NCBI GenBank assembly: GCA_030141605.1
Contig: JAQGDQ010000165.1
Span: forward strand, 225,001-289,000
DNA: 64,000 nucleotides
DNA from: Tubiluchus corallicola
Taxonomy: Eukaryota > Priapulida > Priapulimorpha > Priapulimorphida > Tubiluchidae
Direction: 5' to 3'
Shown: one piece after another, positions 1 through 23,445 of the stretch
Position numbering within the stretch: the first letter of the stretch is position 1
Layout of the letters: every line of letters begins with the position of its first letter
The notes under the pieces: model-generated
The model's database searches: none
What the model saw: only the letters and a program-made list of their open reading frames with translations
Told to the model about the DNA's origin: nothing
Position numbers and translations under genes: made by a program

Positions 1-152
1 TCGTATGTATGACATGTGTTCGAAATAACAAGGTCGGAAAGATGTCGAATTCAACTGTTGAATTGACTTAATTGTAGTAAGAACATCTGCTGAAGTGATG
101 GTAAACTTTTCCTCTTAGGAAATTTCTTTCTTTCTCCCTTTCTCCTTCTCCC

Positions 153-154
<2 letters not shown>

Positions 155-192
<38 letters not shown>

Positions 193-212
193 GCACGCAC
201 GCGCGCGCGCAC
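155..212. repeat. CA/CGCA dinucleotide microsatellite
   Basis: A (CA)n run passes into CGCA and then CG repeats. This alternating purine-pyrimidine tract makes false Cys/Val-rich reading frames. Confidence 0.95.
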
Positions 213-361
213 AAAATTGGCTCAAAATTGCGTTTTTTTTACATTGCTTTTGCCCAAGGCCTACAGTGCTGTTAAGATCGCGTGCATTGCTTTGCCAGGG
301 GCCTACAATGAGGTTAATAATGGTTCTGTCGGTGGCTTGGTGAACTTTGTACAATCAAGCA

Positions 362-2023
362 AGGGCAGCTATTAGGAAGATGAATCTACTCCTTATAAGA
401 AGAAGTCCCTTATATGATATAAATCTGCACGTTAGTTCATTAAGCTCATCTAAGAAAGGCTTTCGTCCTTTTGTAAAGTCCCCTGCCCCATAAAGTCAAT
501 TATTAGTGAAATTATACCCTCAAAGTTAAAAACATTAAATATGTGCTTGCATAGCAAGATCGTCCATAAGTTGGCAATTAAGTTTTCCTAGTTATTCACA
601 TATCCTGAATATCTGTTTTATAAGAATCATTTTGATACCAAGCTCGTCGCTTTATGTTATTTAATGGCTGAGATAATCCACGTTGAAGTTGAGGTGCAGG
701 CTGCACACTGAAAAACATAACCTTGAGAAAACCGCTGTTAAAGTTAATCATTGTTTTTTGTCACGTTCTACAAAACACAAGTTTAGCAGCAGCACAAATG
801 TTCCTTGCTACGGACATTGCAAAAACATTTTGAAGTTATGTTTAAATCCAGTAGATGACTCTTCCTGGCCAAAATTTGGGCTTGGCAACAGAAAAAAACG
901 AAGCAAAATGACAGCTTCCAGGATCTACTGTCGGAGTTTAAAAAAGTTTTTTTTACAATTGCAGTACTAGTTTCTAGTACTTTTTGTACTTTTTGAACAT
1001 TTTCTTGATAATTTGATGCTGGAATATAAAAGTGGAATATATTTAGCATTGTTTTTTATAAAATACGAAAAACTGACTGTACTGAAAATCAAATTTTTGG
1101 GTCATTCTATTTTGTGAAGCATCATAACGTAGTTTTAACTATGCCGACTTATGGACGTATACCGTTAGCAAAGATCAAACTGATGCAAACCGTTTACTAA
1201 TAAGAGCAAAAGAAATCAGCAATGTAAACTGTAAGGATGAAGATGATGATGACAACGACGACAACGAGGATGACGATATCTTATAATCAGTACTCTCAGA
1301 CTCTGCCACCAAACATCGCCTTGAATAAGCCCTTCCATTGAATGCTGGATTGTGGTTTGCAGTTCGACGAAGTGCATGTAAAACGGTACTTAACACAGCA
1401 GTTTCCTCACAAAGTACAACAAAAATAAAAACACTCACAAGTGAAAGACAAAACCAAAAGCAATAAGAAGATAGAAATATGAATAAATGATCAGAAAAAC
1501 TAAATTCTTATCGCAAATTTGCTTTTACTATGATAGGTAGCATTTGCTAAGAGACTTCTTGAAGCAGAAAAAGTTGTGGTTAACAAGGAAGCAATTTTCT
1601 TGTACGGAATTCTGCAGAGAAGATGCCCAAAGAAAAAACTGGGTTTATTTGCAGCTGTTCTGCTTCTAGGAATGGCCAATCGTAAAACATTGAGAAGCAA
1701 CAGCAAAGTAGGTACCACGACTAAACTTCCGGCAATCAAAACCTTGAGAACGCAGACGTTGCAGTACAGTAACAGTAAAAAACAATAAAAGGCTTAGCGT
1801 AACAACTGATCTTCGATAAGCAAGGGACTGCAAGGTGGACACCAAACCAAACTCAACCAGCATGACAATATCACTTTGCAGTCTATCCCAGTGGAAAAAG
1901 GTATCAAGCTGTGACTGAAGTTCATAATTGACATCCGGAATAAAAACAACAAAAATGGTCAGCATAAGTCTATGCTATTTAACAAAAAGCCTAATAGATG
2001 GCAGCACACTGACAAAGTGGAGT
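362..2023. other. Non-coding or unassigned sequence
   Basis: No gene recognised. A GAT/GAC-rich simple tract lies at about 1228-1275. On the minus strand between 1500 and 1965 two overlapping frames encode hydrophobic segments (for example VVTLSLLLFFTVTVLQ) that could be membrane helices of a decayed protein, but I cannot name a family or connect them by splicing. Confidence 0.4.
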
Positions 2024-2913
2024 TCATACCACTTCACTGCTCACATCTGCCGGTTTCAAAACCTCGTAATTGGCTGAAAAAAGAGACAAAATAGTTTATT
2101 GCTTTATCACACTTAAGTCAGAATTAGAAAATAAAACAAATTCACATTGAAAGTGAACATAGCATTTTTGAAGTAAACTATTTTGTTATTTAAACTTTAC
2201 CCTATTCAATAAAATATCATTAATTTGAAAAATCTTAAGAACTTTAATGAAACGCCAAACAAAACAAATCCCAAAATACAGAATTCACTATACTCATTAA
2301 AAAACATGAAGAATACTCAGGTAAACTTCACGTTTAGTAGTTACTCAAACTAACTTAGCCACTACATACTTACCTTCAAGTGTCTTTAATTTTACAGCAC
2401 AAAGTAAAAAGTCATCAAAGTTAATCTCATTCTTTAAATTGCCATATCTCAGAACAATTATCTTACAGATGTTCGAGCCAAGCCAATAACCTGGGAAAAT
2501 AAAAAGCAAATAGAAGAATCGATATATTAAAGGCTTAAATGCGATGAAAAATGTGAAAGCAGCAGCATGCAGTGGGATGCAATTTGAAAGTACGGAACAA
2601 ACGCAAGTTCATCATGAACAACATCAGAACAAATGTGTTTGTCACAGAATGCGATAAGTTATTATTAATGCGTTAAAGAAATCTAATTTATAAAATGTAC
2701 AGCTATTAAACGTATAACTGTCAGAATATGTCTCTCAATATGTACTGCGTTCCATTTAACAGAAGTTGTCCATTTTTTGCATCATTACAGCAAGTTCACT
2801 CGCTCAGGTGACAGTCCTACACGCAAAAAACTTGCCAGCGGAAGCAGGGGTGGTCTCAATTGAAACGTACTTAGTGTTCCTGAATAATCTTTATCATGAT
2901 CGTTAAAGATAGT
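2024..2913 (-). pseudogene. Calpain-like penta-EF-hand C-terminal fragment, probably decayed
   Basis: Three splice-flanked pieces on the minus strand resemble the C-terminal EF-hand domain of calpains. Piece 2913-2836 encodes an EF loop (DHDKDYSGTLSTFQLR) and ends at a GC donor (GCAAGT). Piece 2490-2374 encodes ICKIIVLRYGNLKNEINFDD and LLCAVKLKTLE, which matches the calpain pattern of IVLRY, then FDDF, then a CxVRLKT-like stretch. Piece 2073-2024 continues in phase but meets a stop after about 16 residues, before the usual C-terminal helix. Joining the first two pieces needs a one-base frame change, since the piece ends in phase 0 but phase 1 is expected. I see no protease domain upstream. 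So it is most likely a pseudogene or duplicated 3' fragment. A sequencing error or unrecognised exons are alternatives. Confidence 0.5.
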
Positions 2914-3319
2914 CTGCAAAGTGAAAAAGAAAAATACAGTACTCTTTCTGATAAATGTATTTCTCCTATGTAATAACTTTTTCGGTGTTTCACACTTTTA
3001 CTTTTGTTTCCCAACTGAAAAGAGCGCAAGAAAAAGTGTCTTATTAATGCGATTTAAATTTATCTGTATTTTTGAAAATTTGTTTAATAAACAGCTAATT
3101 AATTCTATTACTTAATTTAGTAGTGGCTGATAATTTGACTTAAAAAAATCAAGATTTTCCTTTCGTTTTCAGTAATGGAGGTGAGCAATGAAATTTCAGA
3201 ATTTTAGGGGGTGTTGTCGCAGAAAAAGGTTAAGCTAACTTTGTGTGGTAGACATATTAGCACACTGATACTGACACCCCACTGAGAACTGGATCATTCC
3301 TGCTTACAGAGAGCCAAAA

Positions 3320-4170
3320 TGTGTAAATATTCCTTCATAGACAAAAAACTATTGAGAAAGTTGAGCAGCATTAATGGAAAAGACAACTCACTTACAATGT
3401 TGAGCTTATTTTACTGTTATCAACTAAACTTAGAAAAATACAACAATGATGTTTGCAAAGAAACTAGCTACAAGGTGTCTATATCGCTATCCATAAAGTA
3501 TAAAGTTAATTGATTTCGCCGTACAGAAATTTTCGCGCACGGTGGTAGCCGCCATTCACTTGAAATTGTGACGACTGGTGAACTTCGTGACTTTTAGTAA
3601 GCGCAGTGTAGGTTTACGTAAGGGTGATTTTTCACATACTGCCCCATTTTCAAGTCCGATAAAAGTATACATTTTAACGTAATTAATACTGCAAAAGCGT
3701 TTCTGATAACTAAATAATAGATTAAAAGCTTGATTAACCGGGGGCGAGCCCAATAATTGATCACAAAGTAACATAATTTTCAACAACAAAAAATTTAAAT
3801 TTCAGATTTACTGCTTTGCTCATGCGGTGTCGAACGTGTGCATTTCGTCACAAACGAACGTCTTTGAACTGAAAGGTACAGCACCTGTTCTCTGTTCAAT
3901 GCATTTCCGAAATGCAGACGCTAGTGCCCGTCTAACTAGCAAATGGCGAAATGCATGTAACAGCGAAGAACTAGTGGCCCGAATGTGAAATTGTGTTTGT
4001 GTGGTAATAATTCTTTCACGTAAGTCATTTTTGAAAAAAACAGTATGTTTCCTTTCAATATTGTAAAGAGTAGATTGTCTTGACCTGCAGTTTAAGATTG
4101 AGTTCAAGATTGTTACTTGATGTAATAGCTTATAAGTAACAATATCGCACCTAGACATACTTATTTTTGA
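3320..4170. repeat. Unclassified dispersed repeat, longest copy
   Basis: Segments of this stretch recur at 10290-10560, 60640-60740 and 61960-62235. One shared block includes 'gccgccattcacttgaaa' followed by 'cttcgtgac' and 'gtaagcgca'. Another includes 'catctaactagcaaatgg' (one mismatch between copies) and 'gtggtaataattctttcac'. No coding potential. A non-autonomous transposon or retroelement fragment is likely; I could not define its ends. Confidence 0.6.
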
Positions 4171-4677
4171 GCAGACTTTTTAAACTAGTAAAATTCTATT
4201 GTGTTTCAAGATCACCTTTCTAAGTTTTGATAGAACACATTTTTACACATCGTCCGCAATGTAAGCCTCACACCAGACATGAAATCCCCGCCCAAAACCA
4301 TGCACAAATTACAAATGGTTCTGCTTGGCCATGTCCCAGCATGGGTTCCCAATAAACACGAACAACTCGGTGAATTCAAAATAACTGGAGGTTCGCAGAG
4401 TTTGCACTTATCGGACGCTCAATGACATGTCAGTTCAAATCAGTTAATCGTACAAATCAGTTAATCGTAACGTCACTTCGCGCTTTCACAAATTTACTAT
4501 CCGCAACTTTTCCCGTAGTACTTCACGTGACGCAAGTGTTACTATATCTCTGATAAGCTTAATGAATTTATCTACTGATAGAATTGCGTGAACAAGTGGG
4601 AGGAAACGAGTAAAATTTGAACGCGTTCTACATCCGGTGTTTAACAATGATTTCAAACACTAAATGAGTCTTTAACC

Positions 4678-16311
<11,634 letters not shown>

Positions 16312-16402
16312 TGAACTCTCAACTGAAATCAACTAAAGACAGCCATATTGAATTTTGAAAATTTCGACGAATCAACATTTTTTAAATGCTGTTTTCTTTT
16401 AA

Positions 16403-16408
16403 AATAAA
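16403..16408 (+). promoter_or_regulatory. Poly(A) signal AATAAA of the adipolin-like gene
   Basis: Canonical AATAAA about 92 bases after the stop codon of the C1q gene, in AT-rich 3' sequence. Confidence 0.6.
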
Positions 16409-16639
16409 CTAAAGTTTCTATTGCACACTTTGCATGTTCGATGTATTTTGAGTCATTCTCACATTTTTTCTTAGAACATAAAAATAAATCTAGATTTTAT
16501 CCCTCAGTCCGCATACCTATGAAATTCTGCGCAAATTCCATAACGTCTGTCCAGTACAACTCAAGTCACCTTCGTGTTGGGCAAACCCTGATTTCCGTCT
16601 CTTGCACCAATCTGTCATCTACTGAGTAGCTTGCCAAAA

Positions 16640-17140
16640 ACAACCTTGTTCAGTTATTCGTTATCCGGAGAGACTTACTCTCCTCCTAATATAACAAAAT
16701 GGTATTAAAATAGGAGGTTTCTGCATCAAATTATGTTTAAAATTAATTGCATCATTTCCTCTCACTAATGATTCCGGTAACAAGTTCCACATTATCACTT
16801 CAGCTTGTGAAAACCTATGAGATACCTTTCAGTATCGACCATATGCTTGAACAATTTAACACTATGCCAACGTGTAATGCTTCTACGAAATGTAAAAAAA
16901 CTAGTTTGCATTGATGTCAGTAAATCCCTTAAGAATCTTGAACACTTCAATAAGTTTCCCCCTACGTCTACTTGCAGAAAGTCGATACATGTCTAATTTT
17001 TGCAGTTTTTGAGAGTTGTGAGTCCTTCAAGACCTATGATCATGTCTACACCTTGTACTTGTACCTATTCGAGAGCACGGATGTCCTTGAGTAGCGATGG
17101 TCCCATACCGACTTAGCGAAAGCATTTGACAAAAATTATA
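16640..17140 (-). pseudogene. Decayed LINE ORF2 C-terminal remnant
   Basis: The minus strand of 16670-17110, read through several stops and shifts, gives RRGKLIEVFKILKGF and later EVIMWNLLPESLVRGNDAINFKHNL. This is the usual end of CR1/Jockey-like ORF2 (...R.R.R.R G..IEVFKIL.G..., W N.LP..VV.....N.FK..L). On the plus strand 17108-17135 reads DLAKAFDK, typical of the reverse-transcriptase core, so pieces in both orientations may meet here. Confidence 0.55.
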
Positions 17141-18443
17141 AAGTACGAAGTTATGTCCATATCAACCTCAAGGTCAACCTACTTTCAATCTTTAACAGTA
17201 ACATACCTATACGCAGAGGTAACGTCATGGTTAAGCAATACCCAATGTCAACTATTACAATCGGTGAACTAAAAAGGATGAAGCGACCAAGGGATTTGGA
17301 GAACAAAGAAACAGACGAGGTGCATTTGTGCGAGGTTTAGTGTTTCAGCGTGTGTATGTCGAGAATTTTTTTAGTTTGTTTGCATTTGTTTACTTTTGAA
17401 ATGTGGAATGTTAATATAATCAGACCGAACGGTTTTTGTTAACTTCTTGTAAAGCATATAATTAGAAATTACTAGTTGTTGATCTTCATTGTAGTTCCTA
17501 GCCAGAGATAAAATAAACGCAAAGACCAATTGATTAAAACATCGTGATGCAAATACTTATTTAAAATAATATTACAAGGCTAGGCATGCATGTTGAATGA
17601 CAATAATAATACAAAATACGATAATAACTGTTAGCATCTATTTAATCTGTGCATTGTTACGTACTATATAAGTACTTTAGAGGACATTATAAAGATAACC
17701 TCTATGTAATATAAGTGGGAAAAAACCTGTACCTGTTACTTTACGAACCAGACAGGTTTTTCCCAAGGAACTATTCCTGCCTGCATTTTCATAACTTCAT
17801 ATGCATTAAGCGATTAGTTAATGAGCTGGAGACAAAATCGCTTGGCTTAAAAGTTATGCAATCAAGCTACAGAAGACTATGTTCTTACTACGTACAGAAC
17901 ACTCATAATTAGTCTTACAGTAGAATAAATCTAGTTTTAATTTTATATATACACAATAATTGTCCATCGGAAATACGTTTCCGACAGTGTAGAAGTTTTA
18001 TTAAATTTTCGCAGCTCAGTTATTTGTGCCTCTCTTCTCAAACGGTTTTTACTGAGTCGATATTAACTGTAAGAAAAAAATCTGCTGATTCTTCTCTCTA
18101 GATATTTTTATACTTCGTTGTGCATCAGTTTTAAAACATTTCCACGCGTCTTCCAAGTTAAAACGTGACATTCTTCCATTGCCTCTATGGAACACTTTTG
18201 AAGCAACCTGTACGAACGTTACTACAATGCTAAACATCACAATACCAAACGCTCACTGTATCGTAGATACGATGCGACGTATACGTAACAACGACAAAAG
18301 AAGTGGGCAAATCCGTTCCAAATTTTTGCATAGCAACAAGATTACTTGTTCCATATGGATATTCTGGGAATGTGTCAACGTTAATAAAGACAAAACTCAT
18401 TTGTAAAATTTAGTTCATTAATACAAACCAGGGGAGAGTTATC
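17140..18443. other. Intergenic stretch before the 505-aa ORF
   Basis: AT-rich with only short random ORFs. It probably includes the promoter and 5' UTR of the downstream orphan gene; I see no clear TATA box. Confidence 0.4.
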
Positions 18444-19961
18444 ATGGACATTATTACTGGAAGCTTGACGAACCTTTGGAAATGGGTAACCGCGTATCCA
18501 TCTGCGAATTCTTCAAAAGCCACGACTGGATCAACTGAACCACTTCAGAAAGAACAAGCAAGAGAACCATGCAAACTGCCAACGACAAAAATTATTAATG
18601 AAAAACAAACTCCACAACAAACCTCTGCTCATAGCCAAGGGGCTTACAGCCCAATTGATTCCGAGGAAGAAATAATTACGTCTACGACTAAAGCCACTGC
18701 CGCTGAAAGACCTACCAAACCCTCAACGCCAGCGGACAATAATACAACATCAACCCCTAAGCTAAGAAATGAAATGCAAAAACTGCAACAGACCACGGCG
18801 ACATGGAGTCCGATCCCTTTCACGTCTGAATCAAGAACAGGCACCACCGAAGGAACACCCAAGCCAAATATGACAGAAGGACTGGTGTTGACACCTAAAA
18901 CGATTCACGAACTACAACAACTTCAATATACGGCTCCGTGGAGTCCGTGTCTCCCTGTTTTCGAAATAAAATCAACTTCCCGAGAGGCAACAGAAAGACA
19001 CCACAGACCATCAACACCAGTAGCTCTATCGGCCAAAGCCAGAAGTAAGAAACACCTGCACAAAGATATTAGGACAAAACCAAGAACTAACCAGGGCAAC
19101 ATAATCCGAGACTACCAGCCATCTCGACCAGCAATTCCAACTAAACATAAAACAAAGAAGAGGCGCTCTTCCTCGCCACAATCACATGTAAACACTCTTA
19201 AGCCAAGTAAGGATGCACAAAAAATGCGCAAAATCTTGACACGTCCTCCAAAAGCAAAGCACTTCACAAACGGATTATCACCAATGGAACATATGATTCT
19301 AAGAAAGAGGCCCCTGAAGATGCCAGAACTAAAACCGCCCACAAAACGGGCTCTGACGCTTGCAAAAACAATGCGACGACCGGAAAAGGCCCAGTCTGAA
19401 ATCCTGGAGAGACGGTTTCTCTGGGAATCTGGAAAATGGACACCACAATCCCAAACCGCCAAGACAGAAGCGAACAAAATGAAAAGTTCGTCTACAACTG
19501 CACGTCGTTCCCAACTGCAAACAGTCTGTCGCGATCCTGTGCTGACAAGGAGCATGATACAGAGTGCCCCAAATGCATCAAGACAATTATTGCAGAGCCC
19601 ATATGGAACCACAAAGGGGGAACGTTCAAATAGCAAACATTTGAAAAAACGACTTGCAGCCGCAAGGCGCGAACTTGAGCACCACAAGAAGAAAACGGCA
19701 AACCAGAAACTAGAATATTCTCCACTCAATACAGCCAAGGAAAAACCAGAGGAAACGTTTTTAGCTGAAAAATCCAGCTCTGCTTATTTCCCAGTTGGAC
19801 ACGAGACTAAACACCTTTTGGCACCTGCTAGATACATGAGCTCAGCAATGCAAGACCTTGGCGGATTGGAAATCAGATCCAGAAACTACCTGGAGTCCAT
19901 CAAGCACAACTGCATACCAGAATCTGACATACCTCGCTTAAGATCAAGAAAGTTTAGATAA
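18444..19961 (+). CDS. Unrecognised 505-aa basic, S/T/P/K-rich protein with three internal repeats (single exon)
   Basis: I do not recognise this protein. It is one uninterrupted ORF, clearly longer than any other non-repetitive ORF here, with ATG at 18444, stop TAA at 19959-19961 and AATAAA 18 bases later at 19980-19985. It is rich in Lys, Arg, Ser, Thr, Pro and Gln. Three imperfect modules of about 40-48 residues occupy roughly residues 47-95, 103-145 and 149-192. Each has a Gln-rich stretch (for example MQKLQQTT, ELQQLQYT), then a Y/W-S-P core (AYSPI, TWSPI, PWSPC), then an acidic or Ser/Thr-rich part and a Pro-rich tail (PSTP). A basic cluster near residue 235-245 (KTKKRRSSSP) resembles a nuclear localisation signal. 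A Lys/Arg-rich, possibly helical stretch (KHLKKRLAAARRELEHHKKK) lies near residue 405 and is followed by another YSP. There are no membrane segments. A nuclear or chromatin/cytoskeleton role is a guess. It could be the last exon of a longer gene, although no acceptor sits right before the ATG. Confidence 0.7.
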   Translation: MDIITGSLTNLWKWVTAYPSANSSKATTGSTEPLQKEQAREPCKLPTTKIINEKQTPQQTSAHSQGAYSPIDSEEEIITSTTKATAAERPTKPSTPADNNTTSTPKLRNEMQKLQQTTATWSPIPFTSESRTGTTEGTPKPNMTEGLVLTPKTIHELQQLQYTAPWSPCLPVFEIKSTSREATERHHRPSTPVALSAKARSKKHLHKDIRTKPRTNQGNIIRDYQPSRPAIPTKHKTKKRRSSSPQSHVNTLKPSKDAQKMRKILTRPPKAKHFTNGLSPMEHMILRKRPLKMPELKPPTKRALTLAKTMRRPEKAQSEILERRFLWESGKWTPQSQTAKTEANKMKSSSTTARRSQLQTVCRDPVLTRSMIQSAPNASRQLLQSPYGTTKGERSNSKHLKKRLAAARRELEHHKKKTANQKLEYSPLNTAKEKPEETFLAEKSSSAYFPVGHETKHLLAPARYMSSAMQDLGGLEIRSRNYLESIKHNCIPESDIPRLRSRKFR

Positions 19962-19979
19962 TTTTTTAATATTACAACA

Positions 19980-19985
19980 AATAAA
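19980..19985 (+). promoter_or_regulatory. Poly(A) signal AATAAA of the orphan 505-aa gene
   Basis: AATAAA 18 bases after the stop codon. It supports the ORF as a transcribed gene with a short 3' UTR. Confidence 0.6.
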
Positions 19986-20159
19986 TCAAGTTACTAATGA
20001 GGATCAGTACCCTGTAAAGTTTTAAAACAGAACAAAAAAGTTGGCTACAATTCCCTTGTTTTAGTGTGTACAAGAGTAATGGTGTACAACCAGTTTTAGT
20101 CTATCTCTTTCTTCCTCACGTCAGTGGATGTAAAAATTTTATTCAATTTTAAATTATAC

Positions 20160-20165
<6 letters not shown>

Positions 20166-20220
<55 letters not shown>
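20166..20220 (+). repeat. (CT)n microsatellite
   Basis: About 28 perfect CT units. Confidence 0.98.
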
Positions 20221-20222
<2 letters not shown>

Positions 20223-22044
20223 GAGAGTTCTGGAGAATAGAAAATTATATCAGCCTGTGGATTAACTTATACAGTCAAACTGAAAATGCCAGGATTGAAA
20301 AAAATCAAAAACAATTTGTTGGATGATTTTTGGTAAACACTTTATTTCTTATGACGATGCTTCACATAAGCTCAACCTTGATTATACTGGAAAATCGTAA
20401 AAAAATTAGCTTGTAATTTTACTTCTAATATTATCCACTACCATAAACACTTGCTTCCTGCTTCACACCTTTAGTTAAAGTAATCCTATTACACAAAATT
20501 CTATGAAACTAGTCATGCCTAAAATTCGAAGAGAACGTTATAAACGTTCAGTAATGCCTGTTGTAAATAGAACCATTAATTGTACACTCCAGAGCACGTG
20601 AGGGTAATGCTGTTTGCTTTGTAGCCCAGCACTGTACACTTCACAGCTCAAGCAACGTAGTGTTTGCTGTTGTGCGCATGCGGCCACAGATAAGATGCTG
20701 AACTTTAGGTAGAGAAAGTACTGTTGCTCACGCACTGTGTTGTCAATTGTCATGTGCTTAAAAGCCGTGTACTGGCATATTCTTGGACTGCGACAATTTA
20801 GGCTATTTGTAAGCAAACAATATTAATTTTCTGTTTAGGATTTTATCAAGTTTATGTATAAATTTTCGTATGTTTGTTTGTTTAAAATTACATTATGTTT
20901 GTTACATTTTACACAATGTTAAAACAATGGCTAGAAATTTTCTAGAGCAGCACCAACAATAATTTTAGGTACGAGCTGTCACTGAACATAAATAGTAATG
21001 CCGAACTACTTTCTAAATTACAGTTAAATTTTTTGTCACAATTGATTTTAAAGTGCGTTGCAGACTTCGTGGTGCCTTTTCCCTCAAATTTTTTCTTGTA
21101 AGTAAATTTAGTAGAGTGCTCCACCCATTCCTCTCTGCAGCTAATCTAAAGTTCTCCTACTCCTAAAGATAGATTTGGTTGAAGTTGTTGAATATCTTTA
21201 TTTATCTTAGCTTCTTTTTGATTTTATGGGTGGCTGTTTTGTTGAAAACTATGTAAAATGTGTCACAAGCAACATGAGAGATCTTGTTACTCGAAATCTG
21301 TTAGCACGAATTATACGTAACTCGAACCAAATTCCGGTATCTGACTGAAATTACCTCGCCTATCTCGAACACCTCCCAATCGAGAAGTCCTACGCGAAAG
21401 TGTGCACCACGTTAAGATTTTAACTGTTAGTTTCAGCAAATAAGCTAAGATTTCTTGTATTACCTTAGCAGAACACTGCACACAACATGGTTTAAGGAAC
21501 GTGGCTTAATGTAGATCACAATATTATTATTGCCGAATTCTATTAACCATACTACTCATGGCAAACCAGTCATTTTATTTTTGATTATTCATAAAAATTG
21601 TTGTTTCATATTTAATTAAAGGCTCAGTTTGTCATTTTAACTGACTGTTGTGTTATTATTTTATTGTCCGATGTGGATGAGCTCAATCTTGTTTTCTTAT
21701 GAACATTGTATAACTCGTACTTTCGCATAAGTCGACCAAATTTTCCGGTCCCAAGGTGTTCGAGTTATACCTAATTTACTGTACTTTTATTGCAGATCTT
21801 TACTCTACAATCACTCCTGCTCCGTCTATCTGATGCGTAACGTATCAGTGCCTCCGCTGTCATAGTTCATTACTCGCTAGCATAAGATTAATGATAATCC
21901 TGTTACACAATGCGTAAAGGAAATACAACAAAGATTTTTCAAACACCAGATTCTCACACTTTTCTTTGACGGTAGAAACCACACTTAAGTCTTGACCGTT
22001 GCCACTGGTCAATAAGAAAACGAATACGCCTATAAAACAAACTA
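20221..22044. other. Intergenic AT-rich sequence
   Basis: No gene or defined repeat recognised. A minus-strand AATAAA at 21786-21791 may end the Rpp25-like transcript. Confidence 0.4.
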
Positions 22045-22638
22045 TCATTTCTTTGCCCGAGCTTCTTTTTGTTTCTCACTACGCTTTCTTTTCTCTCTCT
22101 TTGTCTTGCTTAGTGTAAAGCTCGCATCGCCTTTTTCCATGCCAGCACGTACTGGATTCTTTCTCCGCTTCTCTTCTGCTGCCACATCACCCTTCACCAA
22201 CTCCTTCCAGAAGTCGTTGAAAGAACCGGGTGTTTGGTATCCCGACTCTGTGTGGTCTAATGGATCTTTGGACAGTAACACATGCATGGCGGGTATCTGC
22301 TTTACCACCTTAAGTTTCTCCAAGCCCTCTGTCGTCGGTTCCCATTCTTCCTCCGATTTTACATAGTCGATTTTGTTTAACTGGTGAAGGTTCTTGAACC
22401 GTCTTTTCACAATTTCCACACAAGATATCACCTTGGCAACGCCGGCTCCGAAACCGGTGAACACAATCTGTCGAACTTCATCGGGCTTGAATACCTTCAC
22501 GGCGAAACCAATCAAATTACTGATCTTGCTGCCTGGTTTGACCCGCATGATGGTTGTACCATCTGCAACAACAAATGGCAGCATCGAAGGAGTACCAACC
22601 CTTTGCTCGGATTTGTTACCACGAGTGTAGTGTTCCAT
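22045..22638 (-). CDS. RPP25L: Ribonuclease P/MRP subunit p25-like protein (Alba family), 197 aa
   Basis: Single coding exon read from 22638 down to a TGA at 22047-22045. The protein begins MEHYTRG, as vertebrate Rpp25/Rpp25L do, and has the Alba-type fold motifs: RVKPGSKISNLIGFA (about residues 33-47), VFTGFGAGVAKVISCVEIVKRR (mid-protein), HQLNKIDYV, and the family hallmark VLLSKDPLDHTESGYQTPG. The C-terminus is a highly basic Lys/Arg tail. In known systems Rpp25 pairs with Rpp20 (POP7) and binds the P3 arm of the RNase P and RNase MRP RNAs in the nucleus and nucleolus, acting in tRNA and rRNA processing. The ATG has a purine at -3 (ccaaaATGG). A plausible splice acceptor (gtttttcag) about 30 bases upstream suggests a 5' UTR intron. 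A minus-strand AATAAA lies at 21786-21791. The gene looks intact. Confidence 0.93.
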   Translation of the reverse strand: MEHYTRGNKSEQRVGTPSMLPFVVADGTTIMRVKPGSKISNLIGFAVKVFKPDEVRQIVFTGFGAGVAKVISCVEIVKRRFKNLHQLNKIDYVKSEEEWEPTTEGLEKLKVVKQIPAMHVLLSKDPLDHTESGYQTPGSFNDFWKELVKGDVAAEEKRRKNPVRAGMEKGDASFTLSKTKREKRKRSEKQKEARAKK

Positions 22639-22836
22639 TTTGGTGAAAGTACAACCGCTTGATCAGGCTGAAAAACAAAGACAGAATGTTTGGCCTCGGA
22701 GAAGCTTTCAAAGCTCAACTTTAGAGATGTGCACACATTACAATCTTGATCTAATTTTGTAATATTCACATATATTAGTCAAATTGTCAAACTCGCGTTA
22801 GTAGCACCACAGATGTCTTATTTATGATGTGCATGC

Positions 22837-23445
22837 CAGAGGCGTGGAAAAGGTGGGGGCGACAGGGGGCAAGGGTGAGTGATGACAAAATTCTTTTAGA
22901 GTTCAATGACTGTTAATTATTAATTACTAATTTGACATTACAAAACAATTACCAAAAGTTTTTAAACTACAACAAAATTATCTAGTCAGGGATCATCGAA
23001 GCTGACTTAGTTTCTACATACAGCCTAGAAAAAACTAATCTTGTTATTTAATGGCATGTGTAGGGTGTCGTGTGGCTTAGCTGATCAATAATTTTGGGAG
23101 AAACAGTGGCGTTTCTCTAAATGCCGATCGTATTATTGTGAATATGTGTAGCATTCTGTATTTTTTTATAATCTTTGCATGTTTTAATGCTGAAGGTGAA
23201 TGTTTAAAGGACTGTCGTGTTATGAGCAACTTATGCATAGAAAAGAGTTACCCTGGTGCAGTACTGCAAATCAAACTCAGGGTGATTCTTAGAAAAAAAT
23301 TGTTTATCTAATCATGTCGAAAAAGGAAAGTCAGGCTCAGGGGTGGAAAACCGTGTACCCACGAAACAAATGATCAAAACATTAATAGGGACGGACACCA
23401 GAAGCTTTTTGCCACCAGGCAGCACAAGCACTTACTCCGCCATTG
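22837..23445. mobile_element. Putative non-autonomous hAT-like element
   Basis: The left end starts CAGAGGCGTGGAAAAGG. The right end inverted reads CAATGGCGGAGTAAG. The flanking 8-mers gtgcatgc (22829-22836) and ctgcattc (23446-23453) agree at 6 of 8 positions. No transposase frame inside. Confidence 0.5.

Noticed and set aside
19112-19738. 208-codon minus-strand ORF
   Set aside because: Antisense shadow of the 505-aa plus-strand ORF. The plus frame is longer, has a poly(A) signal and protein-like repeats.
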